Both the position numbers and the translations under genes were made by a program. A DNA stretch of 64,000 bases from JAXGXJ01 sp050943595 (GTDB taxonomy: Bacteria > Actinomycetota > Thermoleophilia > RBG-16-64-13): the NCBI GenBank assembly GCA_050943595.1, contig JBMNPM010000001.1, positions 62,001 through 126,000 on the forward strand. Reading direction: 5' to 3'. The notes below the pieces were generated by a model. That model searched no databases and was not told the DNA's origin. It worked only from the letters and a program-made list of their open reading frames with translations. Each line of letters opens with the position of its first letter. Position 1 is the first letter of the stretch. This document shows positions 42,003 to 51,534 of the stretch, piece after piece.

Positions 42003-44624
42003 ATGATCAAGGTTGTGGACAAGGTCCTCCGTTTCGGCGAAGGTAAAAAACTGAGACGACTCGAGGACACCGTTGCCCGAGTGGCGGCGTGGGAGCCGGA
42101 GATTTCCGCCTTGTCCGATGAGGCTCTGCGGGCCAAGACACCGGTCTTCAGAGACCGGCTGGAACAGGGTGAGACCCTTGATGATCTGCTGCCCGAGGCG
42201 TTTGCGGTCGCTCGTGAGGCGGCCCGCCGGGCGGTGGGCATGCGTCCGTTCGACGTTCAAGTCATGGGCGCCGTTGTGCTTCATCAAGGCTCCATCGCTG
42301 AGATGAAGACGGGAGAGGGCAAGACCCTCTGTGCGACCATGGCCGTGTATCTGAACGCCTTGGCCGGACGGGGCGTGCACGTGGTAACCGTGAACGACTA
42401 CTTAGCCGGCCGTGACGCCGCTTGGATGGGGCCTGTCTACGAGTTCCTCGGCCTGTCGGTGGCGGCGTTGCATAACGACATGGAGGCCTCCCTGCGCAGG
42501 GAGGCCTACAACGCTGATGTCACCTATGGGACCAACACCGAGTTTGGTTTCGATTATCTCCGTGACAACATGGTGCTGCGCGCCGACCAGCGGACACAAC
42601 GGGGCCATGCCTTCTGTATCGTCGACGAAGTCGACTCCATCCTTGTCGATGAGGCGAGGACTCCTCTCATCATCTCTGGTCCTGGAGAGCGAGCTGCAAA
42701 GACGTACTACGATTTTGCCCGTATTGCTCGGCGTCTGAGGCCGGGCGAGGATGAGGACTACGAGGTCGACGAGAAGAAGCGCACTGTAGCGATTACCGAG
42801 AAAGGTCTGGCGCGGGTCGAGCGGGAATTGGGCATCGACAATATTTATGAAGACCTTTCGGGCCAATTGGTCAACCATCTCATGCAGGCCCTCAAGGCTG
42901 CGGCCCTCTTCCGCCGCGACGTCGATTATCTGGTCCAAGATGGAGAGGTCAAGATTATCGATGAGTTCACCGGTCGGATTTTAGAAGGGCGGCGCTACTC
43001 GGATGGACTGCATCAGGCTATCGAGGCTAATGAAGGCGTCAAGATCAAGGAAGAGAACCAGACGCTGGCTACCATAACCCTGCAGAACTACTTCCGTCTT
43101 TACGACAAGATCGCGGGAATGACCGGTACAGCTGCTACCGAGGCAGATGAGTTCCGGGAGATCTACAAGATGGAAGTGGTGATCATCCCCACTAACGAGC
43201 CCATGATCCGCGATGACCGTAACGACCTCATTTACAAGACCGAGGCAGCCAAGTTCAAGGCTGCAGCTGAGGTCATCGCCGACTGCCACCAGCGTCGGCA
43301 ACCTGTTCTGGTCGGCACTATATCGGTCGAGAAGTCGGAGCGTCTGTCGAACATGTTGAAGCGCCGGGGCATCCCCCACCAAGTGCTCAACGCTAAGCAC
43401 CACGCTAAAGAGGCTGCCATTGTGGCCGAAGCGGGCCAGCCTGGAGCCGTCACTATCGCTACCAACATGGCCGGCCGGGGTACCGACATCAAGCTGGGCG
43501 AGGGAGTGATTGAGGCCGGTGGGTTGTTCGTCCTCGGTACCGAGCGGCATGAAGCCCGGCGGGTTGACAATCAGTTGCGTGGTCGTTCCGGCCGTCAGGG
43601 CGATCCGGGTACCAGCCAGTTCATCATATCGCTTGAAGACGACCTGCTGCGTATCTTTGGTGGAGAGCGGATCCATCGGCTCATGGATCGTCTTGGTCTC
43701 GAAGAGGACATGCCCATCGAGCACAATCTCATCTCCCGTTCGGTGGAAAGCGCCCAGAAGAAGGTTGAAGAGCAGAACTTCCAGATTCGCAAGCGTGTTC
43801 TCGAGTATGACGACGTTATGAACATGCAGCGCGAAATCATCTATGAGCAACGGCAGCGAATCCTGGCCGGGAACGATCTGCGTGAGGATGTGGTTGGTAT
43901 TATCGAGCGCATCCTGCGTGAGCAGGTGGCCGTCTTCACAGGAACGTCACGCTTCTCCGAAGAGTGGGATCTCGAAGATATGCTCACCATGTTGCGCACG
44001 TTCTTCCCCGTCACGTTGAGCGTGGCGTCCTTCGGTGATCCGGAGGCGCTGGACGCTGAGGAAGTCGCCGATCTGGTGATCGAAGATGCCCTTCACGTCT
44101 ATGAGGCAAAAGAAGCGCGCATTGGGCCGCCGGTGATGCGCGAGATGGAGAGCTGGTTGCTCCTGCGGGTCGTCGACACTAAGTGGCGCGATCATCTGTA
44201 TGAGATGGACTACCTGCGTGAGGGTATTGGTTTGCGGGCCCTCGCACAAAAAGACCCTCTGGTCGAGTACAAGAACGAGGGCTACAGGATGTTCCAGGAA
44301 ATGATGGACGCCATCCAGACCGAGTTCGTGCGGTATGTCTTCCATCTGGAGCTCGTGCGCGAAGAACCGGCACCCGCTGCTTCGCCTGCCAAACAGTTGG
44401 TTTACTCGGGTGGCGGCGACGGCAGCCTAGTGCAGGACTTCGCCGGGACTGCGGCTGCCGCCCAGCCGCATCAGGTGGCCGATAGTTCGGCTGAAGCCTA
44501 CGAGGCGGCACAAAACGCCACGCGCACAGTAGTGGCTCCGCGCAGCGTGGCCGCCAAGGTAGGTCGCAACGATCCGTGCCCCTGCGGAAGCGGCAAGAAA
44601 TACAAGAAGTGTTGCGGGATCTGA
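42003..44624 (+). CDS. secA: Preprotein translocase motor ATPase SecA
   Basis: 873 residues from ATG 42003, eight bases after GAGGGG (a GTG directly before it is an alternative). It has MKTGEGKT (Walker A), VDEVDSILVDEARTPLIISG (DEAD-like box plus), the cross-linking domain, TNMAGRGTDIKLG, and a C-terminal CPCGSGKKYKKCC zinc motif. It drives proteins through SecYEG at the membrane. The zinc tail binds SecB in Proteobacteria; in Gram-positives its role is less clear. Confidence 0.97.
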   Translation: MIKVVDKVLRFGEGKKLRRLEDTVARVAAWEPEISALSDEALRAKTPVFRDRLEQGETLDDLLPEAFAVAREAARRAVGMRPFDVQVMGAVVLHQGSIAEMKTGEGKTLCATMAVYLNALAGRGVHVVTVNDYLAGRDAAWMGPVYEFLGLSVAALHNDMEASLRREAYNADVTYGTNTEFGFDYLRDNMVLRADQRTQRGHAFCIVDEVDSILVDEARTPLIISGPGERAAKTYYDFARIARRLRPGEDEDYEVDEKKRTVAITEKGLARVERELGIDNIYEDLSGQLVNHLMQALKAAALFRRDVDYLVQDGEVKIIDEFTGRILEGRRYSDGLHQAIEANEGVKIKEENQTLATITLQNYFRLYDKIAGMTGTAATEADEFREIYKMEVVIIPTNEPMIRDDRNDLIYKTEAAKFKAAAEVIADCHQRRQPVLVGTISVEKSERLSNMLKRRGIPHQVLNAKHHAKEAAIVAEAGQPGAVTIATNMAGRGTDIKLGEGVIEAGGLFVLGTERHEARRVDNQLRGRSGRQGDPGTSQFIISLEDDLLRIFGGERIHRLMDRLGLEEDMPIEHNLISRSVESAQKKVEEQNFQIRKRVLEYDDVMNMQREIIYEQRQRILAGNDLREDVVGIIERILREQVAVFTGTSRFSEEWDLEDMLTMLRTFFPVTLSVASFGDPEALDAEEVADLVIEDALHVYEAKEARIGPPVMREMESWLLLRVVDTKWRDHLYEMDYLREGIGLRALAQKDPLVEYKNEGYRMFQEMMDAIQTEFVRYVFHLELVREEPAPAASPAKQLVYSGGGDGSLVQDFAGTAAAAQPHQVADSSAEAYEAAQNATRTVVAPRSVAAKVGRNDPCPCGSGKKYKKCCGI

Positions 44625-44696
44625 CCGTGCGGTGTGGGGGGCTTCGGCCTGCTTGGTTATTCGTCGACGGCCTTCTAGGCTATACTTCGGTGCATT

Positions 44697-45858
44697 ATGA
44701 CAGAGAGGACTGACACACATACCCCGTCTCTTGCCCCATATCGGGAGCTGCTGGCCGGATTCGGCGAGAAGCTGCTGTGGGCGAGAGACTATCTTTGACC
44801 CCGATACACTGCAACACGACATTGCCCTCCTTGAGGAGACGATGCGTGCGCCTGGTTTCTGGGACGATCAAACCCAGGCCCAAGCGGTCAGCACAAAGTA
44901 CAGCCGACTCCGCAATCGCTTGGGTGATTACACCCGCTTGGTAGCCCAAATCGGTGACCTAGAGGTGCTGGTAGAGATGGCCGCCGAAGAGACAGGGGAC
45001 GACGAAGTACCGCCGGAATTAGTCGATGAACTAGAGCGGGTAACGGCGGACATTGCCAAGGAACTAGAACGTCTGGAAGAGCAGCGCCTGTTTACCGGCG
45101 AGTTCGACGGGGGCGACGCCATCGTCAGTGTCCACGCGGGTGCCGGCGGCACCGAGAGCCAGGATTGGGCCGAGATGCTCCTGCGTATGTATCTACGCTG
45201 GGCACAGGCTCGGGGGTTCGAGGTGGAGATGAACGAAGCGAGTGAGGGCGAGGAAGCAGGCATAAAGAGCGCTACGTTTACGGTTCACGGCGAAAACGCG
45301 TACGGTCTCCTCTCGGCCGAGCGTGGCGTGCACCGTCTGGTACGCATCTCACCGTTCGACTCGGCCAGCCGGCGACACACCTCGTTCGCTTCAGTGGACG
45401 TGACTCCTTTGGTCGATGGGGAGGTCGAGGTGGAGATCGACGAGAAGGATCTGCGTGTTGAGACCTATCGCTCTTCCGGAGCAGGCGGACAGCACGTGAA
45501 CAAGACCGACTCGGCCGTACGTATCACCCACGTACCGACAAAGACCGTTGTCCAATGTCAGAATGAGCGCTCACAGATACAGAACCGCGAGACGGCTATG
45601 CGTATGCTCCGCGGAAAACTACTTCTGCTCGAACTCGAGAGGCGTGAGACGGAGATGGCCCGCGAAAAGGGTGAGCACAAAGACATCGCTTGGGGCAGCC
45701 AGATCCGTTCCTATGTTCTCGCTCCGTACACCATGGTCAAGGACCACCGCACCAATTGTGAAAAAGGCAACGTGGAAGCGGTACTCAATGGTGCCATCGA
45801 CGAATTCATACGCTCCTATATATGGCAGCGGTCTGCGCACAAATCGGGAGCCTCATAA
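44697..45858 (+). CDS. prfB: Peptide chain release factor 2, expressed by programmed +1 frameshift
   Basis: Translation starts at ATG 44697 and reads 33 codons (MTERTDTHTPSLAPYRELLA onward) to TGA 44796-44798 within CTTTGAC. A +1 slip on CTT leads into the main frame at GAC 44797. The joined protein reads RDYL-DPDTLQHDIALLEETM, as in other RF2. The main frame has AGAGGTESQDWAEMLLRMY and the GGQ loop SSGAGGQHVNKTDSAVRITH. It recognises UGA and UAA, so the slip auto-regulates it. The frame break is normal for prfB and is not an assembly error. Confidence 0.95.
44793..44799 (+). promoter_or_regulatory. Programmed +1 frameshift site of prfB
   Basis: TAT-CTT-TGA-C, identical to the E. coli slip core. 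The internal Shine-Dalgarno-like element normally 3-6 bases upstream (AGGGGG in E. coli) is weak here: GCGAGAGAC. Confidence 0.93.
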
Positions 45859-45977
45859 CGGCCGGTGCTTGTCCGCTCACGGGAGGATATACTGGTCGCC
45901 TCCTGCCCGCTTAGAGGCTTTCGCGGGTCTCCGGAGAATTACTGTCAGATGTCCTACACGGAGGTTTCAGGTAGCAC

Positions 45978-46661
45978 GTGATCAGGTTTGAAGACGTAAC
46001 CAAGATCTACCCTCCCAGCACCGTCGGTCTCGACAAGGTGAGTTTGCACATCGAGAAAGGCGAATTCGTCTTTCTGGTGGGGCCCTCCGGATCAGGGAAG
46101 TCCACGTTTATCCGTCTGCTCATCAAAGAGTTGGAGCCTGATAGAGGCAGCATAGTCGTTGCCGGTCGTCATCTGGGCACACTGCGCAGGTGGAAGGTGC
46201 CCTCTCTTAGAAGGAACATCGGCTGCGTGTTTCAGGACTTTAAGTTGTTGGCCAACAAGACGGCATACGAGAACGTTATGTATGCTCTGGTTGTGACCGG
46301 GCAGGCGACCGGGGCCTCAAAAAAGAAGGCCACCGATACGTTGGCTTTGGTTGGGCTGGGGCATAAGGCCGCCAACTACCCTCATGAACTGTCGGGTGGC
46401 GAACAGCAGCGGGTGTCTATCGCTAGGGCCTTCGTCAATCATCCACCACTACTCATCGCCGATGAACCCACCGGTAACCTCGATCCCGAGACTTCCATGG
46501 GTATCATGCAGTTGCTCTATCGCATCAACAAGACCGGCACCACCGTGCTTATGGCCACACACGATCGGGAGATGGTGGACCGGATGCGCCGCCGCGTCAT
46601 AGCGCTCGACTGCGGACAGGTCGTGCGCGACCAGAAGAGAGGTGGATATGGGGAGGATTAG
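45978..46661 (+). CDS. ftsE: Cell division ATP-binding protein FtsE
   Basis: 227 residues. ABC ATPase with Walker A GPSGSGKST, signature LSGGEQQRVSIARA, and Walker B LLIADEPTGNLD. IRFEDVTKIYP at the start is FtsE-like. With FtsX it powers the peptidoglycan hydrolase activator at the septum, probably the M23 protein encoded just downstream. It starts at GTG 45978. It overlaps ftsX. Confidence 0.95.
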   Translation: MIRFEDVTKIYPPSTVGLDKVSLHIEKGEFVFLVGPSGSGKSTFIRLLIKELEPDRGSIVVAGRHLGTLRRWKVPSLRRNIGCVFQDFKLLANKTAYENVMYALVVTGQATGASKKKATDTLALVGLGHKAANYPHELSGGEQQRVSIARAFVNHPPLLIADEPTGNLDPETSMGIMQLLYRINKTGTTVLMATHDREMVDRMRRRVIALDCGQVVRDQKRGGYGED

Positions 46662-47532
46662 GTTCTTTCTCAAGGAAGCCTTCGGCTCTTTGAGACGCAA
46701 CTACTTCATGACCATCGCCGCTCTGGTGACCGTCTTCCTCTCTATCGTGGTTCTTGGTGGTGTGTTGGTCTTTGTGTACACGACAGACGCCGTCCTCTCG
46801 GAAGTGGAGAGCAAGGTTGAGATCACGGTCTACCTCAAGACCGACCCCGACCCGAGCGCGACCGAGATCGAGGCTATGCAGTCTGAGATCATGAACTGGA
46901 TCGAGGTGGAGAGTTCGACCTTTGTGAGCAAGAGTGAGGCTCTTGATCGGATGAAGAAGAATTTTGCCGACAGTCCTGAGGTCATGCAGAATCTCACCGG
47001 CAACCCCTTTCCGGCATCGTTCGAGATCGCCCTCAAGAATCCTCAGATGGTCAAGACGGTGGCGGCTCGTTTCGACGGGAATCCCATCGTCGACCAGGTC
47101 AGCTACGGCGAGGAGATCGCCGACAAGCTCTTCAAATTAACGTCACAGACCAGGAACGTTCTGCTCGGCTTTATCGCTCTGCTGGGTATCGTGGCCATCC
47201 TACTCATCTCCAACACCATCCGCCTGTCTATCTTCGCCCGCAGGCGTGAAGTCGAGATCATGAAACTGGTAGGTGCCACCAACTGGTTCATCCGCTGGCC
47301 GTTTGTGCTCGAAGGGGTCGTCGTCGGTTTTCTCGGCGCTGCGGTGGCCACCGTGGTCGTATTGGTCGCAAACAGCATCCTGGTGGGGAAGGTCAGAGGA
47401 AGTATGCCGTTTATGGCCGTGCCCTTGGATGCTGTGCCGTATCTGCTTGTCACTGCCATCCTGCTTGGAGTGGGGGTGGTGATCGGAGCATTGGGCTCGG
47501 GGATCGGCCTGCGACGGTTCCTTAAGATCTAG
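46648..47532 (+). CDS. ftsX: Cell division permease-like protein FtsX
   Basis: 294 residues from ATG 46648 (a GTG two codons earlier is possible). Four membrane helices: one near residue 25, then a ~100-residue extracellular loop (VEITVYLKTDPDPSATEIE onward), then three near the C-terminus around LLGFIALLGIVAILLIS, VVVGFLGAAVATVVV and LLVTAILLGVGVVIGAL. It transmits ATP hydrolysis by FtsE to outside hydrolases. It ends one base into the next possible start. Confidence 0.95.
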   Translation: MGRIRFFLKEAFGSLRRNYFMTIAALVTVFLSIVVLGGVLVFVYTTDAVLSEVESKVEITVYLKTDPDPSATEIEAMQSEIMNWIEVESSTFVSKSEALDRMKKNFADSPEVMQNLTGNPFPASFEIALKNPQMVKTVAARFDGNPIVDQVSYGEEIADKLFKLTSQTRNVLLGFIALLGIVAILLISNTIRLSIFARRREVEIMKLVGATNWFIRWPFVLEGVVVGFLGAAVATVVVLVANSILVGKVRGSMPFMAVPLDAVPYLLVTAILLGVGVVIGALGSGIGLRRFLKI

Positions 47533-47546
47533 TGGAGGTCAAGCTC

Positions 47547-48899
47547 TTGGGTATGCATCATCCGGGCACAGGACTGCACGGCGGCCTGCCGGTCAAGATC
47601 GGAAAAGCCGTCCGTGCACTGACGACGCTTGTGGCGCTATTCGTGCTTGCATCGCTGTTTGTCTTTTCCCCGATCGCTCCCTTCGGGGGGCACGATGCCT
47701 CGGCTGCCGGTCTGAGCAGTCGACTTCAGGATACTCGAGCTCAACTGGAGAGGGTGAGGAAGAACCTTGCCAAAGCCGAGGATGCCCGCAAGGCTGCTCT
47801 TGGCGATATCGCCGCTCTTGACCAGAACATAGAGAGGGCGGAGGATGAAGTAAACATTGCGACGGCGGCCTACGAAAAGGCGGCCAACAAACTGGCCGGT
47901 CTTCAAAAAGAGCTCGCCGCTGTGACGGCAGATCTCAAGAAGAAGCAGGGCGAACTCGCTCGGGCGGAGGCAGACCTACAGAAGCAGCAGGAGGTCTTCA
48001 ACAAACGTTTGGTCAGCGTCTACAAGTCCGGCCGGGGGTCTGCCTATCTCGAAGCCTTGATCGAACCCGGCTCTATCTCGGAGATGCTGGGGCGTTTCGA
48101 TTTGCTCTCGACCATCGCCGACCGGGACTCCACCATTCTTACGCAGATAGCGGAATTCAGGGCCAAGGTGGAGAAGCAAAAGGTGGCTCTAGAGAAAGAG
48201 CGTGCCCGTGTGGCCGCCCTGGAGCGCTCACAGCGAGCTACGACCGAGACCCTCGAGGCACAGGCCGACAAGAAGCAGGCTGCGGTCGACCGGCTGGAGA
48301 ATGCCAAGGCGGCCAAGGAGGAGGTGCTGGCGGCTGCGGAGAGGGATGTGGTCGCCTGGGGTAAGCAGGAAGATGCGTTGTCCGCGGAGTCTGACCGGAT
48401 CGCCGGACAGTTGAGGGCGGCCCAAGAGGCTCGGAAGGCCGAGAGGACTCAGACGACCCGAGCGGCGTCGATTCGGACCCAAACGGCTTCGGTCGATGAT
48501 GACAGCGGTGGGGGGAGTGGACGGTTCTATCGACCGGTACCCGGTGCGATCTCGTCGCACTTCGGCTACCGGATGCATCCCATATTCCACGTTCGCAAGA
48601 TGCATACGGGCGTCGATATGCGTGGAGGTATGGGAGTCCCCATCCACGCCGCAGAGTCGGGGACCGTCGTTTCCGCCGGCTGGCGGGGCGGTTACGGCAA
48701 ATGCATCATCATCTCGCACGGCGGCGGTCTGTCTACGTTGTATGCTCACCTGTCGACCTTTCGTGTATCGACGGGTGATGCGGTGAAGCGGGGCCAGGTC
48801 ATTGGCGGGATGGGCAGCACCGGTTACTCTACGGGTCCCCATCTCCACTTCGAGGTCCGCGTGGGAGGTTCGCCCGTGAATCCGGCAGGCTATCTGTGA
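47547..48899 (+). CDS. EnvC-like murein hydrolase activator / M23 peptidase
   Basis: About 450 residues; TTG 47547 lies seven bases after GGAGGT, and ATG 47553 is an alternative. A membrane anchor or signal segment (ALTTLVALFVLASLFVFSP) is followed by coiled coil (~55-300, heptad-rich with many E/K/A) and a C-terminal LytM domain (~330-450) with the zinc-site motifs HTGVDMRG and HLHFEVR. Both catalytic-site motifs are intact, so unlike E. coli EnvC it may itself cut peptide cross-links. It follows ftsEX directly, and its coiled coil probably docks on FtsX. Confidence 0.9.
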   Translation: MGMHHPGTGLHGGLPVKIGKAVRALTTLVALFVLASLFVFSPIAPFGGHDASAAGLSSRLQDTRAQLERVRKNLAKAEDARKAALGDIAALDQNIERAEDEVNIATAAYEKAANKLAGLQKELAAVTADLKKKQGELARAEADLQKQQEVFNKRLVSVYKSGRGSAYLEALIEPGSISEMLGRFDLLSTIADRDSTILTQIAEFRAKVEKQKVALEKERARVAALERSQRATTETLEAQADKKQAAVDRLENAKAAKEEVLAAAERDVVAWGKQEDALSAESDRIAGQLRAAQEARKAERTQTTRAASIRTQTASVDDDSGGGSGRFYRPVPGAISSHFGYRMHPIFHVRKMHTGVDMRGGMGVPIHAAESGTVVSAGWRGGYGKCIIISHGGGLSTLYAHLSTFRVSTGDAVKRGQVIGGMGSTGYSTGPHLHFEVRVGGSPVNPAGYL

Positions 48900-49015
48900 T
48901 AGAGCGTTGCGCGGCGGAACGGCGGACCGCCTGGGATGGTGAGCCGTCGTCTGTGTCCGCCGGTCTCTTGGCGCAGATCTTGTCGGAGGCGGGGGTGGAT
49001 GGGCAAGAGCAGTAG
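48896..49015 (+). CDS. Possible 39-codon small protein between the M23 gene and ctpA
   Basis: GTG 48896 overlaps the M23 stop (GTGA) and the frame runs 39 codons to TAG 49013, past the ctpA start. It reads VIERCAAERRTAWDGEPSSV and continues through GLLAQILSEAGVDGQEQ. It has the same overlap style as real genes here. It may be a coupling peptide, a gene scar or chance. No family is recognised. Confidence 0.3.
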   Translation: MIERCAAERRTAWDGEPSSVSAGLLAQILSEAGVDGQEQ

Positions 49016-50315
49016 ACTCCCCTTCCTTGTCGTTGCCGGCTTCGTGGTGGCCTTCCTTCTCGTGTGGGGAGGCGTGATGCTGGGGCTCGACCCTGGGGTT
49101 CGTGGCGCCCTGGGTGGTGTGCTGCCGGGCCGTTCCGGCGCAAGCGAGGCTTGTGAGCTGCAGGAAGAGATTCTCGACAAACTCGATTCGACCTACTACA
49201 AGGCGGTTGACGAGGCAGCGCTTCGCAAAGATGCGGTCGATGGTTTGGTAGCCGGTCTTAAGGATCCCTACACTGTGTACATGGATCCTGAGGAATATGC
49301 CAGTTTTCAGGAACAGACGAGCGGTTCCTATGACGGCGTGGGTATGATCGTAGAGATGAAAAGCCAGCTGGTGACCATCGTTTCTACCTTCAAGGGCAGT
49401 CCTGCTGCACAGGCGGGCATAGAGCCTGGGGATATCATCGTCCAGGTCGACGGCGTATCGACCGAAGGGCAGAATCTCAACCAGGTAGTGACCAAGATAA
49501 AAGGGGACGACGGTTCTGTGGTGAGACTGACCGTCTACCGGCCGCCGGCACCGAAGACGACTGCGACTACAGTTGCAGAATCTCAGGAGAAGACGGAGCG
49601 GGAGACGAGTGCCACCTCTCAGGTGGCGGCGGGCAGCGCGCAACTCCCCCCAGACGGCCATATGAAAGAGTACACAATCACTCGCAAGACCATCGATGTG
49701 CCTGTCGCTGAGGCGACTACGTTGACCGCCGGCTCGAAGAAGGTGCGGCTCATCAGCCTACTCACGTTCTCCGATGGAGCAGCCAGGGAGCTGCGGAAGG
49801 AGGTGGATGTGGCCGTCAAGAGCGACAAGGTGGCGGCCATCATTCTTGATCTGCGCAGTAACGGCGGAGGCCTTCTTGATGAGGCGGTGGCTGTGGCCGG
49901 CATATTCATCCCAGAAGGGGTGATTGTGACCACTGAGGGACTCCACTCACCCAAGGAGGTCTATAGAGCCTCTGGCGGCGCCTACACGGATGTGCCTCTC
50001 TACGTATTGACCGACTCTTACACGGCCAGCGCTTCGGAGATTGTCTCTGGCGCGCTGCAGGATGATGGGCGGGCTACGTTGTTGGGTGAGACGACCTTTG
50101 GCAAGGGTCTGGTACAGAGTGTCGAGCCGCTGAGCAACGGGGGGGCAGTGAAGGTCACCACAGCTGTGTATCTCACTCCCAAGGGGCGTGATATCAACGA
50201 GACGGGTATCTCGCCGGATATCAAAGCACCTGATGACCCGAATACGACTGAGGTGGATGAATGTGTCCAAGCAGCTCTGGACTTGATCAGCGGCGCCGGA
50301 TCCGTAGGTCACTGA
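48999..50315 (+). CDS. C-terminal processing peptidase (S41 family, PDZ domain)
   Basis: 438 residues from ATG 48999 (GGAGGCGGGGG upstream). One N-terminal membrane helix (LPFLVVAGFVVAFLLVWGG) and an exported remainder. The PDZ domain is ~90-175 (YDGVGMIVEMKSQLVTIV, GIEPGDIIVQVDGV). A low-complexity Thr/Ala/Glu insert (~178-220) precedes the protease domain. Catalytic Ser and Lys lie in SYTASASEIVSGAL and TTFGKGLVQ. It trims exported or membrane proteins at the wall. The position after ftsEX-M23 is common in Gram-positives. Confidence 0.93.
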   Translation: MGKSSRLPFLVVAGFVVAFLLVWGGVMLGLDPGVRGALGGVLPGRSGASEACELQEEILDKLDSTYYKAVDEAALRKDAVDGLVAGLKDPYTVYMDPEEYASFQEQTSGSYDGVGMIVEMKSQLVTIVSTFKGSPAAQAGIEPGDIIVQVDGVSTEGQNLNQVVTKIKGDDGSVVRLTVYRPPAPKTTATTVAESQEKTERETSATSQVAAGSAQLPPDGHMKEYTITRKTIDVPVAEATTLTAGSKKVRLISLLTFSDGAARELRKEVDVAVKSDKVAAIILDLRSNGGGLLDEAVAVAGIFIPEGVIVTTEGLHSPKEVYRASGGAYTDVPLYVLTDSYTASASEIVSGALQDDGRATLLGETTFGKGLVQSVEPLSNGGAVKVTTAVYLTPKGRDINETGISPDIKAPDDPNTTEVDECVQAALDLISGAGSVGH

Positions 50316-50357
50316 GCGGTCAGATGGGCCGCGACCGGTGTCGGTTCGGCATGGCGG

Positions 50358-51179
50358 ATGGACGACACGATGCATGCTCGGGGTAGAGGCTTTTCCCCGC
50401 GCTTCTTCTTGCCTCCGGACATGTCGTCGGCTGTGCCGGGTGAGCATCTCGTCCTTGGCCCCGAGGATTCCCACCACGGTCTCAGGGTCCTGCGGATGAA
50501 AGTGGGCGACATGTGCGAGGTGGTGACTCCCTGGAGAACTGTGCACCAGGCTGTGGTGGGTGGCGCTGCTGACTTCCTGGAGCTGACAATAGTGGGGCAG
50601 TTGTTGGGCGATGCCGCCGGCCCCATCTATCAGAACGAGGTGGGCCTCGTCCAGGGTATCGCGCGTCCTGCGGCTATGGACTATTTGATCGAGAAGGGTA
50701 CGGAAGTCGGTGCCGACTTCTTTGCGTTGGTGCCTACCGAGGCATCGCCGCGCGGACTGCGGTCGGGTGGGGCGGACCGGGTCGAACGTTGGCAGCGTAT
50801 CGCTCGAGAGGCGGCAAAACAGAGCAGGCAGACGCGAATACCCTGGGTCGAGATTTTTGGGTCGCAGGTCGAGGCGATGACGCGTCTGGGAGGGGAGATG
50901 GCGCACACAGTGGTCCTCGATCCAGAGGCGACGCAGACTCTATCCGATTTCCTGCAGGCGTCCGCCGGTGGTGAGGGTGGAGGCTCCGGTGGGTGCTCGG
51001 CCGGATGTCGGCGGGTGACGCTTTGGGTTGGACCGGAAAGTGGCTGGAGCGTCGGTGAGCTGGACCGTCTTGTTGGTGCAGGGGCGCTGCCTGCGAGGCT
51101 GGGGCGGGGCGTTCTGCGGACTGAGACGGCGGGCCCTGTGGCGCTGGCCATTGCGCGGTTGACCTTGAACGATTGGTAG
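50358..51179 (+). CDS. rsmE: 16S rRNA m3U1498 methyltransferase
   Basis: 273 residues. The N-terminal PUA-like domain (HLVLGPEDSHHGLRVLRMKVGD, seen as HHGLRVLRMKVGD) precedes a SPOUT domain with the knot motifs IARPAAMDYLIEKGTEVG, WVGPESGWSVGELD and RGVLRTETAGPVALAIA. It methylates U1498 in the 30S decoding centre. A glycine-rich insert (GGEGGGSGGCSAG) just before the GPE motif is unusual. It precedes the HIT gene, as in many Actinomycetota. Confidence 0.93.
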   Translation: MDDTMHARGRGFSPRFFLPPDMSSAVPGEHLVLGPEDSHHGLRVLRMKVGDMCEVVTPWRTVHQAVVGGAADFLELTIVGQLLGDAAGPIYQNEVGLVQGIARPAAMDYLIEKGTEVGADFFALVPTEASPRGLRSGGADRVERWQRIAREAAKQSRQTRIPWVEIFGSQVEAMTRLGGEMAHTVVLDPEATQTLSDFLQASAGGEGGGSGGCSAGCRRVTLWVGPESGWSVGELDRLVGAGALPARLGRGVLRTETAGPVALAIARLTLNDW

Positions 51180-51192
51180 TATAATCGTGTAG

Positions 51193-51534
51193 ATGGATGA
51201 CTGTATTTTTTGTAGGATCGCACGTGGGGATGTACCCAGCGATATAGTCCTTGAAGATGACGCCTTCGTCGCTTTCCGGGACATCAATCCCAAGGCCCCT
51301 CAACACGTACTGGTGATACCGAAGGAGCACATCGCGTCGCTCAACGACGTGGGCCGGTGGCAGGCGGGTGAGGGCCACCTCCTTCTCCAGTTCATCGCTC
51401 GAGTGGCGGCGGTACTCGCGATCGACAAGACGGGTTACCGGGTGTTGGTGAATGTGGGCTCCGACGGGGGTCAGGAGGTCGCCCATCTGCACTTCCATAT
51501 CCTGGGCGGACGAAAGTTGGGCGGCTTGGAATGA
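51193..51534 (+). CDS. HIT family nucleotide-binding hydrolase (HinT-like)
   Basis: 113 residues. CIFCRIARGDVPS at the start and the histidine triad HLHFHILGG near the end are complete. Such proteins hydrolyse nucleoside phosphoramidates or adenylated side products. It starts 13 bases after rsmE. Its stop overlaps the ATG of the yqeY scar (ATGA). Confidence 0.95.
   Translation: MDDCIFCRIARGDVPSDIVLEDDAFVAFRDINPKAPQHVLVIPKEHIASLNDVGRWQAGEGHLLLQFIARVAAVLAIDKTGYRVLVNVGSDGGQEVAHLHFHILGGRKLGGLE

Noticed and set aside
44697..44799. Apparent frameshift error in prfB
   Set aside because: The break falls exactly at the CTTTGAC slip site known for RF2, so it is programmed and not a sequencing error.
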